A stretch of 23,571 nucleotides of DNA, taken from Clostridium sp. UBA1056. Its GTDB lineage: Bacteria; Bacillota; Clostridia; Clostridiales; Clostridiaceae. This document shows positions 15,108 through 22,496 of this stretch, piece after piece; the stretch's first letter is position 1, and each line of letters starts with the position of its first letter. The position numbers and the translations under genes are program-made. The notes under the pieces are model-generated. The model saw nothing but the letters and a program-made list of their open reading frames with translations. It was not told where the DNA came from and made no database searches. The stretch spans positions 26,003-49,573 of the forward strand of contig DCDL01000004.1 in assembly GCA_002316385.1 (NCBI GenBank), in the 5' to 3' direction.

Positions 15108-15779
15108 CTATTTTAAGTTAGGTACAGTACCTAAAACTGGTATATTCAATTCTTTCTCTAAGCGCTCTTTATTTTTATATGTATTATCTAAAAATTCTAT
15201 AAGAAAAGTTATTCCTATTCCTATCATTAGTCCTAATATAATAGCTATTAATAATCCCATCTTTTTATTAGGACTTACTGGTCTCATAGGAAATCTAGCT
15301 TCTTCTAAGATTTGAACATTTCCATTAGGCACTAGATCTGATGATAATTTAATAAACTCATCTCTTACGCTAGATATTAACTTCACAGCTTCCTCTGGAG
15401 ACTTGCTTTTGTACTTTAACTCTAAAATCTGTGTATCTGGTACAGATACTACAGTTAAATTATTAAGAGCTTCTTTAGGTTTTATATCTAACTTAGCCGC
15501 TTCTATGGACTTTGCAATCAAATCTTCTGTCTTAATAACTTCAGCATAGGTTTTTAATAATTTCTGATACATTTGTATATCTGAAATATTATAATCCTTC
15601 TTCTGACTTGCTTCTTTTCCTATAAACACTTTAGTTCTTGTCTCATATTGTGGAGTTATTAGTAAAAATAATGATATCGATGCCAATAAAGCTGATGCTA
15701 GAGTAAATGTTAATATAAGTTTCCATCTTTTTTTTAAAATTTCAAATATTTCTTTTAAACTAATAATATTTTCTTCCAA
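15108..15779 (-). CDS. CpsC/Wzz-type chain-length regulator and kinase adaptor, copy 1
   Basis: This is a 223-residue paralogue of the downstream gene, with the same two-helix topology (about residues 18-40 and 171-193). It has the same proline segment (FPMRPVSPNKKMG) and the same cytoplasmic tail EFLDNTYKNKERLEKEL. The start is TTG at 15779 with AAGGAG 7 bases upstream. It is the first gene of the operon, 25-100 bases downstream of two candidate promoters. Two adaptors for one kinase could form mixed assemblies or serve different polymer lengths. Most of the divergence lies in the extracytoplasmic part (residues 60-165). Confidence 0.92.
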   Translation of the reverse strand: MEENIISLKEIFEILKKRWKLILTFTLASALLASISLFLLITPQYETRTKVFIGKEASQKKDYNISDIQMYQKLLKTYAEVIKTEDLIAKSIEAAKLDIKPKEALNNLTVVSVPDTQILELKYKSKSPEEAVKLISSVRDEFIKLSSDLVPNGNVQILEEARFPMRPVSPNKKMGLLIAIILGLMIGIGITFLIEFLDNTYKNKERLEKELNIPVLGTVPNLK

Positions 15780-15811
15780 ACTAATTCTCCTTATAACATT
15801 AATCTATACAT

Positions 15812-15820
15812 ATTATAACA
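15812..15820 (-). promoter_or_regulatory. Extended -10 promoter close to the first adaptor gene
   Basis: The minus strand reads TGT-TATAAT, an extended -10 box, at 15820-15812. It would start RNA at about 15805, roughly 25 bases before the TTG start. No good -35 is seen at 17 bases. It would act as a second, proximal promoter for the polysaccharide operon. Confidence 0.45.
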
Positions 15821-15855
15821 CATATTGTATATTTCTACATATTTTTTAGTTTAAT

Positions 15856-15885
15856 TTGCATAAATTGTCGTGATATGTGTATAAT
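15856..15885 (+). promoter_or_regulatory. Possible distal sigma-A-like promoter towards the LCP gene
   Basis: TTGCAT, an 18-base spacer, then TATAAT read on the plus strand. Its -10 overlaps the -10 of the minus-strand promoter at 15881-15909. Transcripts would carry a leader of about 290 bases before the LCP start. The AT-rich context makes a chance match possible. Confidence 0.3.
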
Positions 15886-15909
15886 ATCATATATTTGTTC
15901 ATATTTCAA
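15881..15909 (-). promoter_or_regulatory. Sigma-A-type promoter of the polysaccharide operon
   Basis: The minus strand reads TTGAAA (15909-15904), a 17-base spacer and TATTAT (15886-15881). This is a near-consensus vegetative promoter with ideal spacing, about 100 bases before the first adaptor gene. The rest of the 401-base divergent region (15780-16180) holds no ORF or clear operator that I can support. Confidence 0.6.
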
Positions 15910-16127
15910 TTGTATACAAAAATTTCGTATATGTAATAGCATCACATTTTTATAACTCTGCTACACTAAAACTTAAGTTGCCTAAACTTTTATTACTTCA
16001 CAGTATATATAAAGTATTACACAAATTTTATCTTTAAATATAACCTCCTCATACATTATCGTAACAAATTCAATAAATTTTACCCTTATTCTTCCTCAAT
16101 AATTTACCATCAACATATTTCTTTATA

Positions 16128-16156
16128 TTTACACATATTCTATATGATGATAAAAT
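16128..16156 (+). promoter_or_regulatory. Sigma-A-type promoter of the LCP gene
   Basis: TTTACA (16128-16133), a 17-base spacer and TAAAAT (16151-16156). The start point would fall near 16163, only a few bases before the AGGAG ribosome site (16169-16173), giving a very short leader. Confidence 0.6.
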
Positions 16157-16180
16157 TAAGTACATGAGAGGAGTGAGAAA

Positions 16181-17128
16181 ATGTCAAAAAACAAAATTAA
16201 TTCTAATAGAAAGAAAAAACCCTTAGGATTTAAAATTTCTATGACAATCCTAGGCATATTAATATTTATATTCGCTATTGGAGCTGGATATGCATATTCT
16301 TTGTTTAATAAGATGGATAATGTAAAGCTAGACAAATCCGATTTAGGGATTGCTCCAAAGGAAGAATTTAAAGATTACGAAAACCATGAATCTATAAAAA
16401 ATATAGCTTTATTCGGTATCGATGCAGAAGAAGGCCAGGCTGGTCGTTCTGATTCTATAATGATTGCTACTATAGACCCAATTCATAATAAGGTTAAGAT
16501 AACCTCTATTATGAGGGATTCATACGTTAATATTCCTGACCATGGTATGGATAAAATAAATCATGCTTATGCTTTTGGGGGTCCTACATTAGCTATAAGA
16601 ACTTTAAATGAAAACTTTGGACTTAATATAGAGAATTTTGTATCAGTAAATTTCTCTTCTTTACCACAAATAATTGATACATTAGGTGGAATTACTATTA
16701 ATATTACTGATGAAGAAATATCTCATATTCCTGGAGTATCTTCTGCTGGTCCTACATTATTAAATGGAGAACAGGCATTAGCCTATTCTAGAATAAGATA
16801 TGCTAGTGGTGGAGATTATGAAAGAACTCATAGACATAGAAATGTAATGTCTGCAGTGTTTAAAAAAGCTCTTGAAGCATCCCCTACTTCTTATCCTTCT
16901 ATACTAAATAATATTCTTCCACTAGTTCAAACAAACTTAAGTTCTGGCGATTTTATATCTCTAGCGACTAAAGTAGCTAGTATGGGAAATGGAACTTTAG
17001 AACAAGAGAGATTTCCAAGAGATGGAGATGCCCAAGGTGACTCTAGTAGCGGAGTATACTACTTAAAATTTGATATTGAAACTGTAAAAAAACAAATGAA
17101 AGATTATATATTTGATGACAAGAAATAA
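16181..17128 (+). CDS. LytR-CpsA-Psr (LCP) family cell-wall polymer ligase
   Basis: This is a 315-residue protein with a basic cytoplasmic N-terminus (KINSNRKKKP), one signal-anchor helix at about residues 18-42 and an extracellular LCP domain. Motifs include NIALFGIDAEEGQAGRSDSI (about residues 73-92), KITSIMRDSYVNIP, DKINHAYAFGG, LGGITINI, and LLNGEQALAYSRIRY with YERTHRHRNV. These are the Asp/Arg residues that bind the pyrophosphate lipid and Mg2+. LCP enzymes move undecaprenyl-PP-linked glycopolymers onto peptidoglycan. Divergent from the polysaccharide operon and the only plus-strand gene of the region, it is the likely anchoring enzyme for that polymer. ATG with AGGAG 7 bases upstream. 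Confidence 0.95.
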   Translation: MSKNKINSNRKKKPLGFKISMTILGILIFIFAIGAGYAYSLFNKMDNVKLDKSDLGIAPKEEFKDYENHESIKNIALFGIDAEEGQAGRSDSIMIATIDPIHNKVKITSIMRDSYVNIPDHGMDKINHAYAFGGPTLAIRTLNENFGLNIENFVSVNFSSLPQIIDTLGGITINITDEEISHIPGVSSAGPTLLNGEQALAYSRIRYASGGDYERTHRHRNVMSAVFKKALEASPTSYPSILNNILPLVQTNLSSGDFISLATKVASMGNGTLEQERFPRDGDAQGDSSSGVYYLKFDIETVKKQMKDYIFDDKK

Positions 17129-17130
17129 TA

Positions 17131-17168
17131 AAAAAATCCAGATTATCTTAAAGATAACCTGGATTTTT
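17131..17168. terminator. Bidirectional terminator between convergent LCP and dehydrogenase genes
   Basis: TCCAG (17137-17141) pairs with CTGGA (17159-17163) and TTATC (17143-17147) with GATAA (17153-17157). The stem has an A-run on the left (17131-17136) and a T-run on the right (17164-17168). It begins 3 bases after the LCP stop and would serve both strands. Confidence 0.88.
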
Positions 17169-17234
17169 CTACTTATATATTACTATTATAACACATTTTA
17201 ATTTTTCCAATCTTAATGCTTAGCATATTTAATA

Positions 17235-18560
17235 TTATAATCTCCAGTAAACCATAGTATCTGAATTTACACTGTGTTTATCCATGATGCCTTTCACATC
17301 TATGAATACATCTTTTTCTTCTTCATCCTTAGCTACTGCAACTTCATCTAGTACTTCTCTTCTATATAAAGGAGCAAAATCTTTTATAGTCATGTCTCTA
17401 TATTGATGATGAGATACAGCAAGTATAATAGCATCTACAGATTTAATATCTTCCATAGAAACCATATCTATTCCATACTCTTCTTTAATTTCTTCCTTAC
17501 ATGCTACAGGATCTGTTGCTAATACATTTACTCCATACTCTTTAAGCTCATGAATAATATCCACTACCTTTGTATTTCTTGTATCTGGGCAGTCCTCTTT
17601 AAATGTAAGTCCTAAAACTGCTACTTTTGCATTTTTAACTCTCTTATTAGCTTTTATTAAACTCTTTACTGTATTTTCTGCAATAAATTTTGCCATACCA
17701 TCATTAATATTTCTTCCTGATGCTATAACTTTTGATTCTATACCAAATTCTTTAGCTCTGTGAATTAAGTAATATGGATCTACTCCTATGCAGTGTCCTC
17801 CTACTAAACCTGGGTTTAGTTTTATAAAGTTCCACTTACTACCTGCTGCATCTATTACAGCTTTTGTGTCTATTCCCATCTTATCAAAGATTATAGCAAG
17901 TTCATTAACAAAAGCTATATTAACATCTCTTTGGCAGTTCTCTATTAGTTTAGCTGCTTCTGCAACCTTTATGCTTTCTGCTCTGTATACACCAGCTTCT
18001 ATAACTAATTCATAAGTTTCAGCAACGGTATCAAGGGTTTCTTCATCCATTCCAGATACTATCTTCATGATATTTTCTAATCTATGAACTTTATCACCTG
18101 GATTTATTCTCTCTGGTGAATATCCTATTTTAAAATCTTTTCCACACTTTAATCCAGATTCTCTTTCTAATATAGGTACACAAATCTCCTCTGTTACCCC
18201 TGGATATACTGTAGATTCATATACTACTATAGAACCTTTAGTTAAGTTTCTTCCTAAAACTTCGCTAGCACCTATTACTGGTCTTAAATCTGGAGTTTTA
18301 TCTTCATTAGTTGGAGTTGGTACTGCAACTACATGAAAGTTACATCCTCTTAACTTTGTTTCATCATAAGTGAACTCTACAGTAGATGCTTTAATAGCCT
18401 CATCTCCCACTTCATTAGTTACGTCCACTCCACTTATGTATTTATTTATTTTGTCTTTGTTTACATCAAATCCAACTACAGGCACCTTCTTAGCAAAAGC
18501 TACTGCTAAAGGCATTCCTACGTAGCCTAATCCTACTAAAGATACTTTTAAATCTTTCAT
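17235..18560 (-). CDS. UDP-N-acetylhexosamine 6-dehydrogenase (WbpO/TviB/WecC superfamily)
   Basis: This is a 441-residue nucleotide-sugar dehydrogenase. The NAD loop is VGLGYVGMPLA (residues 9-19). VPTPTNEDKTPDL (80-92), YESTVYPG (114-121) and GYSPERINPGD (146-156) follow. AEAAKLIENCQRDVNIA (200-216) has Lys204 and Asn208. The catalytic Cys257 is in GGHCIGVDPYYL. A C-terminal UDP-binding region carries LGLTFKEDCPDTRNT. The enzyme oxidises C6 of a UDP-N-acetylhexosamine to the uronic acid with two NAD+. The ESTVYPG, NPGDK and KWNF segments recall the WbpO/TviB branch (UDP-GlcNAc or UDP-GalNAc). UDP-ManNAc, made by WecB in this locus, is an alternative substrate. GGAG ribosome site upstream of ATG. 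Confidence 0.9.
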   Translation of the reverse strand: MKDLKVSLVGLGYVGMPLAVAFAKKVPVVGFDVNKDKINKYISGVDVTNEVGDEAIKASTVEFTYDETKLRGCNFHVVAVPTPTNEDKTPDLRPVIGASEVLGRNLTKGSIVVYESTVYPGVTEEICVPILERESGLKCGKDFKIGYSPERINPGDKVHRLENIMKIVSGMDEETLDTVAETYELVIEAGVYRAESIKVAEAAKLIENCQRDVNIAFVNELAIIFDKMGIDTKAVIDAAGSKWNFIKLNPGLVGGHCIGVDPYYLIHRAKEFGIESKVIASGRNINDGMAKFIAENTVKSLIKANKRVKNAKVAVLGLTFKEDCPDTRNTKVVDIIHELKEYGVNVLATDPVACKEEIKEEYGIDMVSMEDIKSVDAIILAVSHHQYRDMTIKDFAPLYRREVLDEVAVAKDEEEKDVFIDVKGIMDKHSVNSDTMVYWRL

Positions 18561-18636
18561 ATTATCGTCTCCTACTATTTAATTTTAGTAAATTTCATTT
18601 CAATTTACATTGATATATTTTTAACAATAAATTAGG

Positions 18637-18668
18637 TTTATCCAGCAACTTAGTTGTCGCTGGATAAA
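18637..18668 (-). terminator. Strong hairpin after the aminotransferase gene
   Basis: TTTATCCAGC and GCTGGATAAA form a perfect 10-bp stem around a 12-base loop, 16 bases beyond the aminotransferase stop. The following bases on the minus strand are only moderately U-rich (CCTAATTTATTGTT). This could be a weak or partial terminator, or a processing hairpin separating this gene from the dehydrogenase. Confidence 0.6.
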
Positions 18669-18683
18669 CTTTCATGCTCATTG

Positions 18684-19808
18684 TTAATTATAAAATTCTT
18701 TTATACATTCACAGATATATCCAACTTCTTCATTTGTAAGTTCTGGATATATTGGTAATGCAAGAATTTGTTCACACATTTTTTCAGTTACTGGGAATTG
18801 TCCTTCTTTATATCCTAAGTACTCAAAACACTTTTGTAGATGTAATGGCTTTGGATAATAAACACTAGTTGCTACTCCCTTAGATTTTAAGTGCTCTGCA
18901 AGGCCATCTCTATTTTCAGCAAATATGTTAAACACATAATAAACGTTATGTTGATTACTTGACTTAATGCCTTGAACTTCCACACCTTCAACACCTTTTA
19001 ATCCTTCAGTATAAAGTTTTGCAATTCTACCTCTATTCTCTATAGCATCATTTATATATTTAAGTTTAACTCTTAATACAGCTGCTTGCATAGCATCTAA
19101 TCTTGAATTATATCCTATATAATCGTAGTGATATTTTTTTGATGCTCCATGAACTCTAAACATACGGCACTTATCTGCTAATTCATCACTATTAGTTACT
19201 ATCATTCCACCGTCACCATATCCACCTAAGGTTTTAGTTGGGAAGAATGAAAATACCCCCATATCTCCTATAGTTCCTGCATGTCTATAGCTGTCCTCGC
19301 CATTCATTTGCCATCTCATTCCAAAGGCTTCAGCTGCATCTTCTAATACCTTTAAGTCATGCTTCTTAGCAATTTCCATTATTCTATCCATATCACACAT
19401 TTGATTAAATAAATGTATTGGAAGTATCCCTGCTGTATTATCATTAATAGCAGCTTCTAATTGACTTACATTCATACCACAAGACTCTTCATCTATATCA
19501 ACAAATACAGGTCTTCCACCATGCTTTGCAAGACAAGATGTAGATGCTAAAAATGTAAATGGTGTAGTTACTATTTCTTTATTATTACTGAAACCAAGAA
19601 TATCTGATGCAATAACTAAAGCATCTGTTCCTGATGCTACTCCTATGGCATGCTTAGCACCAGTAAACTCTTTTATTTCTTCTTCAAAAGTTTTAACTTC
19701 ATTTCCTAATATAAAAGCTCCACTATCTATAATATTTTTTATAGCTTTATCAAATTCATCTTTTTTTTCTTTATATTCTCTTTGTGATTCATAAAAATTG
19801 ATTTTCAA
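18684..19808 (-). CDS. DegT/DnrJ/EryC1/StrS-family sugar aminotransferase (WbpE/FdtB-like)
   Basis: This is a 374-residue PLP aminotransferase, full length for the family. It shows VASGTDALVIA (residues 57-67), TTPFTFLAS (81-89), LEDAAEAFG (155-163, PLP Asp157), the Schiff-base Lys192 in FFPTKTLGGYGDGG, and IGYNSRLDAMQAA. The PTKTLGGYGDGG form points to the WbpE/FdtB/DegT group that aminates 3-keto or 4-keto UDP/dTDP sugars, distinct from PseC. The best start is TTG at 19808: AGGAGGGA (19814-19821) stands 7 bases before it. Another in-frame TTG farther up has no ribosome site. Followed by the 6-dehydrogenase, it could act in a UDP-GlcNAc(3N)A-type route, but no 3-oxidase (WbpB) or WbpD is in view, so the substrate stays open. 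Confidence 0.9.
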   Translation of the reverse strand: MKINFYESQREYKEKKDEFDKAIKNIIDSGAFILGNEVKTFEEEIKEFTGAKHAIGVASGTDALVIASDILGFSNNKEIVTTPFTFLASTSCLAKHGGRPVFVDIDEESCGMNVSQLEAAINDNTAGILPIHLFNQMCDMDRIMEIAKKHDLKVLEDAAEAFGMRWQMNGEDSYRHAGTIGDMGVFSFFPTKTLGGYGDGGMIVTNSDELADKCRMFRVHGASKKYHYDYIGYNSRLDAMQAAVLRVKLKYINDAIENRGRIAKLYTEGLKGVEGVEVQGIKSSNQHNVYYVFNIFAENRDGLAEHLKSKGVATSVYYPKPLHLQKCFEYLGYKEGQFPVTEKMCEQILALPIYPELTNEEVGYICECIKEFYN

Positions 19809-20054
19809 AAAAATCCCTCCTATTTTTACATATACCAATTGTACATCAATTTATAAAAAAATAAAATATTTTTTCTCATGTTTAATAAAATTTCATACTT
19901 ATTAAATATACCACAAATTAGACTTTATATCATCTATTAATTATATTATCATTTTTTAAGTTTAAAATTATGATATTTTTCTTAACAAGTCTTTAATAAT
20001 AATCAATACGTATATAAATTCTCTTAGCCTTTTATATTTATACCTAAATATAAG

Positions 20055-20088
20055 AAAAAACCATCAAAGTTTCCTTTGATAGTTTTTA
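20055..20088 (-). terminator. Intrinsic terminator of rnpB
   Basis: On the minus strand ACTATCAAAG pairs with CTTTGATGGT (one G-U) around a GAAA tetraloop and runs into TTTTTT. It lies directly after the RNase P RNA 3' end. Confidence 0.92.
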
Positions 20089-20090
20089 TT

Positions 20091-20553
20091 ACGAGATAAG
20101 TCTATAAGCCGAGTTCTGTATTAGACAATCATCTATCTAGGCCCATTATTACTAATGAGCTCAAGCGATACACCCGGGGACGGGACGGGCAGCCCCATAA
20201 TGTCCCTCTTTCGATCTTGCTCCAGATGGGGTTTACATAGCCGCAAAGTCACCATTGCGCTGGTGAGCTCTTACCTCACCTTTCCACCCTTACCTTAAGT
20301 TAAGTGAGAGTCTAAATCTAAGATTTAGCCCCTCGAACTTATACATTCTAACAAGTTAGAATGTATTCCTTTTAGTGGAACTTATGCATTCTAACTAGTT
20401 AGAATGTATTCCCCTAAAAAAGTCACTCAGGCGGTATATCTCTGTTGCACTTTCCTTAGAGTCGCCTCCACTGGGAGTTACCCAGCACCCTGCCCTATGG
20501 AGCTCGGACTTTCCTCTCCTGATTTCTCAGCAGCGATTGTCTGACTTACTCGC
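20091..20553 (-). ncRNA. rnpB: RNase P RNA, bacterial class A, with enlarged P12
   Basis: The minus strand holds the universal cores. GAGGAAAGTCCGAGCTCC and ATAGGGCAGGGTGCTGG form the P4/CR-I side. AGTGCAACAGAGA and GGTAAGGGTGGAAAGGTGAG belong to the P10-P13 region. GAGCAAGATCGAAAGAGGG and ACAGAACTCGGCTTATAG lie on the 3' side. The 5' end GCGAGTAAGTC pairs with the 3' GACTTATCTCG as P1. Order and arms match class A as in Clostridia. At about 463 bases it is longer than the usual 350-400. The excess is in the P12 position, where two 35-base palindromic copies sit (20335-20412). Promoter and terminator are both clear. The RNA is the catalytic part of the enzyme that matures tRNA 5' ends. Confidence 0.96.
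20335..20412. repeat. Two near-identical 35-base palindromic repeats inside rnpB P12
   Basis: Copies 20335-20369 and 20378-20412 have a period of 43 and differ at two positions. Each contains perfect 10-base arms, RCATTCTAAC and GTTAGAATGT, two bases apart, and an outer GGAA/TTCC pairing. In RNA each forms a near-perfect hairpin, so P12 becomes a forked or stacked double hairpin. Confidence 0.9.
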
Positions 20554-20560
20554 AAAATTA

Positions 20561-20589
20561 ATATTAACATAAATCTTATACTATTGCAA
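20561..20589 (-). promoter_or_regulatory. Sigma-A-type promoter of rnpB
   Basis: The minus strand reads TTGCAA (20589-20584), a 17-base spacer and TAATAT (20566-20561), with seven bases to the G at 20553 that opens P1. Spacing to the RNA 5' end is ideal. Confidence 0.8.
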
Positions 20590-20760
20590 TGGAATTAATA
20601 ACATTATATGATTACATTAACAATTTAATCTCTATAAGTTAAAACCCATATATTTAAATCTAGTTTTAATATATGAGCTAATTACACTTGCCTCTTAATC
20701 TATACTTTAATCAATTTTTATTATGTCGCATTACCCTATTAATTGAACCAAGCATCTTAA

Positions 20761-20880
20761 AAAGTTTCATAGTTAACTATATAAAAAGTTAGCTTTTTAA
20801 AATGTTCTATATTTAACTATATAAAATTCTAGCTTTTTAAAATGTTCCATATTAAACTATATAAATTGTTGCATATATAG
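20761..20880. repeat. Three degenerate 40-base tandem repeats in the gap between the NIF3 gene and rnpB
   Basis: Units start at 20761, 20801 and 20841 with an exact 40-base period. They share AAxGTTYxATA, a TTAACTATATAAA core (TAAACTATATAAA in unit 3) and, in the first two, AGCTTTTTAA. The third unit's ATATTAAACTAT (20849-20860) is matched by a perfect inverted copy ATAGTTTAATAT at 20881-20892. The surrounding 383-base gap (20590-20972) shows no ORF and no convincing terminator for the NIF3 gene. Apart from the rnpB promoter box, I see nothing else in it. Confidence 0.75.
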
Positions 20881-20972
20881 ATAGTTTAATATTTATATAT
20901 TTAATATGTTCATAGTGACCCCTAAAATCCTAGTCTTTCATTACATAATATAATCATATCCACTCTTTAAAG

Positions 20973-21767
20973 TTATATAAATTTATATGGATCTTTAACC
21001 TCTTGAGAGATGACTACATCTACTCCCATAGGCTCTAGTATTTCTTTTATGCTCTTCGATAGTTCCATCATTAATGGCCATTCTGAATTAAAGTGACCTA
21101 TGTCTATCACTGAAAATCCCATTTCTTCATAGTCAGATACAAAGTGATAAGTAGTATCTCCTGTTATTAGCAGTTCTGCACCTAGCTCATAAGCTGGTTG
21201 CAAGTAGTCTTCTCCACTTCCATTAACTAATGCTATGGTTCTTACTTTTTTATCTATTTCTCCTGAAAATCTCAAGTTTTTTAAATTAAATTTATCTTTA
21301 ATTATATTTATTATTTCCTCTATAGCTATATCTTCCTTTAGCTCAACTATTCTGCCTACTCCAGCTTCAGGATTCAAAGGATTCTTCTCAATGATTTTAC
21401 TTTCTTTAAATCCAAGCAAATTTACAAATTCATCATTTAGTCCATCTTTCACAGAATCCCAATTGGTGTGACTAGAATATAGTGCTATGTCACTTTTTAT
21501 GAGATTCATAATCTTTTTTCCTTGAAGAGTATCTGTAGTTATACTTTTAGGTCTTTTGAATAATAGGGGATGATGAGTTAAAATTAATTCAGCTCCAATA
21601 GTCTTTGCCTCATCGATAACCTGTAGGGTACAATCTAGAGCAACTAGAATCTTTTTAACTTCATTGTTTCTATCTCCTACCATAAACCCCACATTATCAT
21701 AGCTTTCTTTTAAGTTTTCTGGTGCAATTTTCTTCATTATATTAATTACATCATTTATCTTTACCAT
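20973..21767 (-). CDS. NIF3-like dinuclear metal-centre protein (YqfO/YbgI family)
   Basis: A 264-residue protein of the short NIF3 form, without the central insert of Bacillus YqfO. Metal-binding histidines are in LILTHHPLLFKRP (about residues 60-72), YSSHTNWDS (about 97-105) and DIGHFNSEW (about 222-230). KESYDNVGFMVGD is the conserved N-terminal strand. The family forms hexamers with two metals per subunit. It is often annotated as GTP cyclohydrolase I type 2, but its physiological role is not settled. It begins 18 bases after the trmK stop, a pairing common in Firmicutes. Confidence 0.94.
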   Translation of the reverse strand: MVKINDVINIMKKIAPENLKESYDNVGFMVGDRNNEVKKILVALDCTLQVIDEAKTIGAELILTHHPLLFKRPKSITTDTLQGKKIMNLIKSDIALYSSHTNWDSVKDGLNDEFVNLLGFKESKIIEKNPLNPEAGVGRIVELKEDIAIEEIINIIKDKFNLKNLRFSGEIDKKVRTIALVNGSGEDYLQPAYELGAELLITGDTTYHFVSDYEEMGFSVIDIGHFNSEWPLMMELSKSIKEILEPMGVDVVISQEVKDPYKFI

Positions 21768-21785
21768 AATATATCCTCCACACTC

Positions 21786-22472
21786 TTACTTAAGTAAAAA
21801 TGTTTTTATCTTTTCAATCCTATCATATAATTCTTCTTTTCTTTTTCTTGAATTCTCTGTATCACCTTTAAGTTCTTCATAAACTCTCAAGTATTTTTCT
21901 AATTTATAATTTAAATATTCTTTATAAGTAATATCTTTTTCGTTTAGAAGTATTTCACTTATTTCATAGTAAATAGGCTCTGTAGCTTTTGGTTCATTTC
22001 CCCATGATATTTTCATAATTTCATAGTATTTTTCTTCATCATATATTATCCACTCATCTATGATATTACATCCTGAGTTATAAAGATATTTCCTTAAAAC
22101 TTCCGGATTTTGCACAGGCTGCACTATTACATATTTTAAACTTTTAAAAACTTCCTTACTTTCTTCCAGGATATCTCTTATCAAATTTCCACCCATTCCA
22201 GCAATAACAGCAGCTTCTACCTCACCAGAACTTACAGTGGCAAGTCCTCCGCCAAGTCTGCAACTTATTTTATCTTGAAGGTTGTTGTCTCTTACATTCT
22301 TTTTAGCCTTTTCCACTGGCCCCTTATTAATGTCGCTAGCTATGGCAAAATCTATTTTATTTGCTTTTATTAAGTCTATAGGTACATACCCATGATCAGT
22401 ACCTACATCTACCATAGACTTAACATCTGTAATTAAATCACTTATTAATTTTAATCTTTTGCTAATTATCAT
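21786..22472 (-). CDS. trmK: tRNA (adenine-22-N1)-methyltransferase TrmK
   Basis: This is a 228-residue class I SAM methyltransferase. Motif I is in MVDVGTDHGYVPIDL (about residues 21-35). ASDINKGPVEKAKKN follows, and AVIAGMGGNLIRDIL and VQPVQNPEVLRKYL are TrmK-family segments. The C-terminal helical part is the expected coiled-coil-like domain. It makes m1A22 in tRNAs with the right D-arm. It lies between the PH-domain gene and the NIF3 gene with short gaps, so is probably cotranscribed. In many relatives this pair follows the primary sigma factor gene; here a PH-domain gene precedes it. Confidence 0.95.
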   Translation of the reverse strand: MIISKRLKLISDLITDVKSMVDVGTDHGYVPIDLIKANKIDFAIASDINKGPVEKAKKNVRDNNLQDKISCRLGGGLATVSSGEVEAAVIAGMGGNLIRDILEESKEVFKSLKYVIVQPVQNPEVLRKYLYNSGCNIIDEWIIYDEEKYYEIMKISWGNEPKATEPIYYEISEILLNEKDITYKEYLNYKLEKYLRVYEELKGDTENSRKRKEELYDRIEKIKTFLLK

Positions 22473-22496
22473 ATTTCCACCCTAATACTTTATTTT

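Noticed and set aside
14929..15315. Plus-strand ORF of 128 codons across the two adaptor genes
   Set aside because: Antisense to both paralogues including their junction; no ribosome site or family likeness.
20100..20553. Palindromes and direct repeats in this stretch as a possible CRISPR array or insertion element
   Set aside because: Only two palindromic copies with an 8-base gap, and the surrounding sequence is clearly RNase P RNA; no cas genes or transposase.
20761..20880. Three 40-base repeats as a CRISPR remnant
   Set aside because: The repeats are head-to-tail without spacers, degenerate and AT-only; no cas genes nearby.
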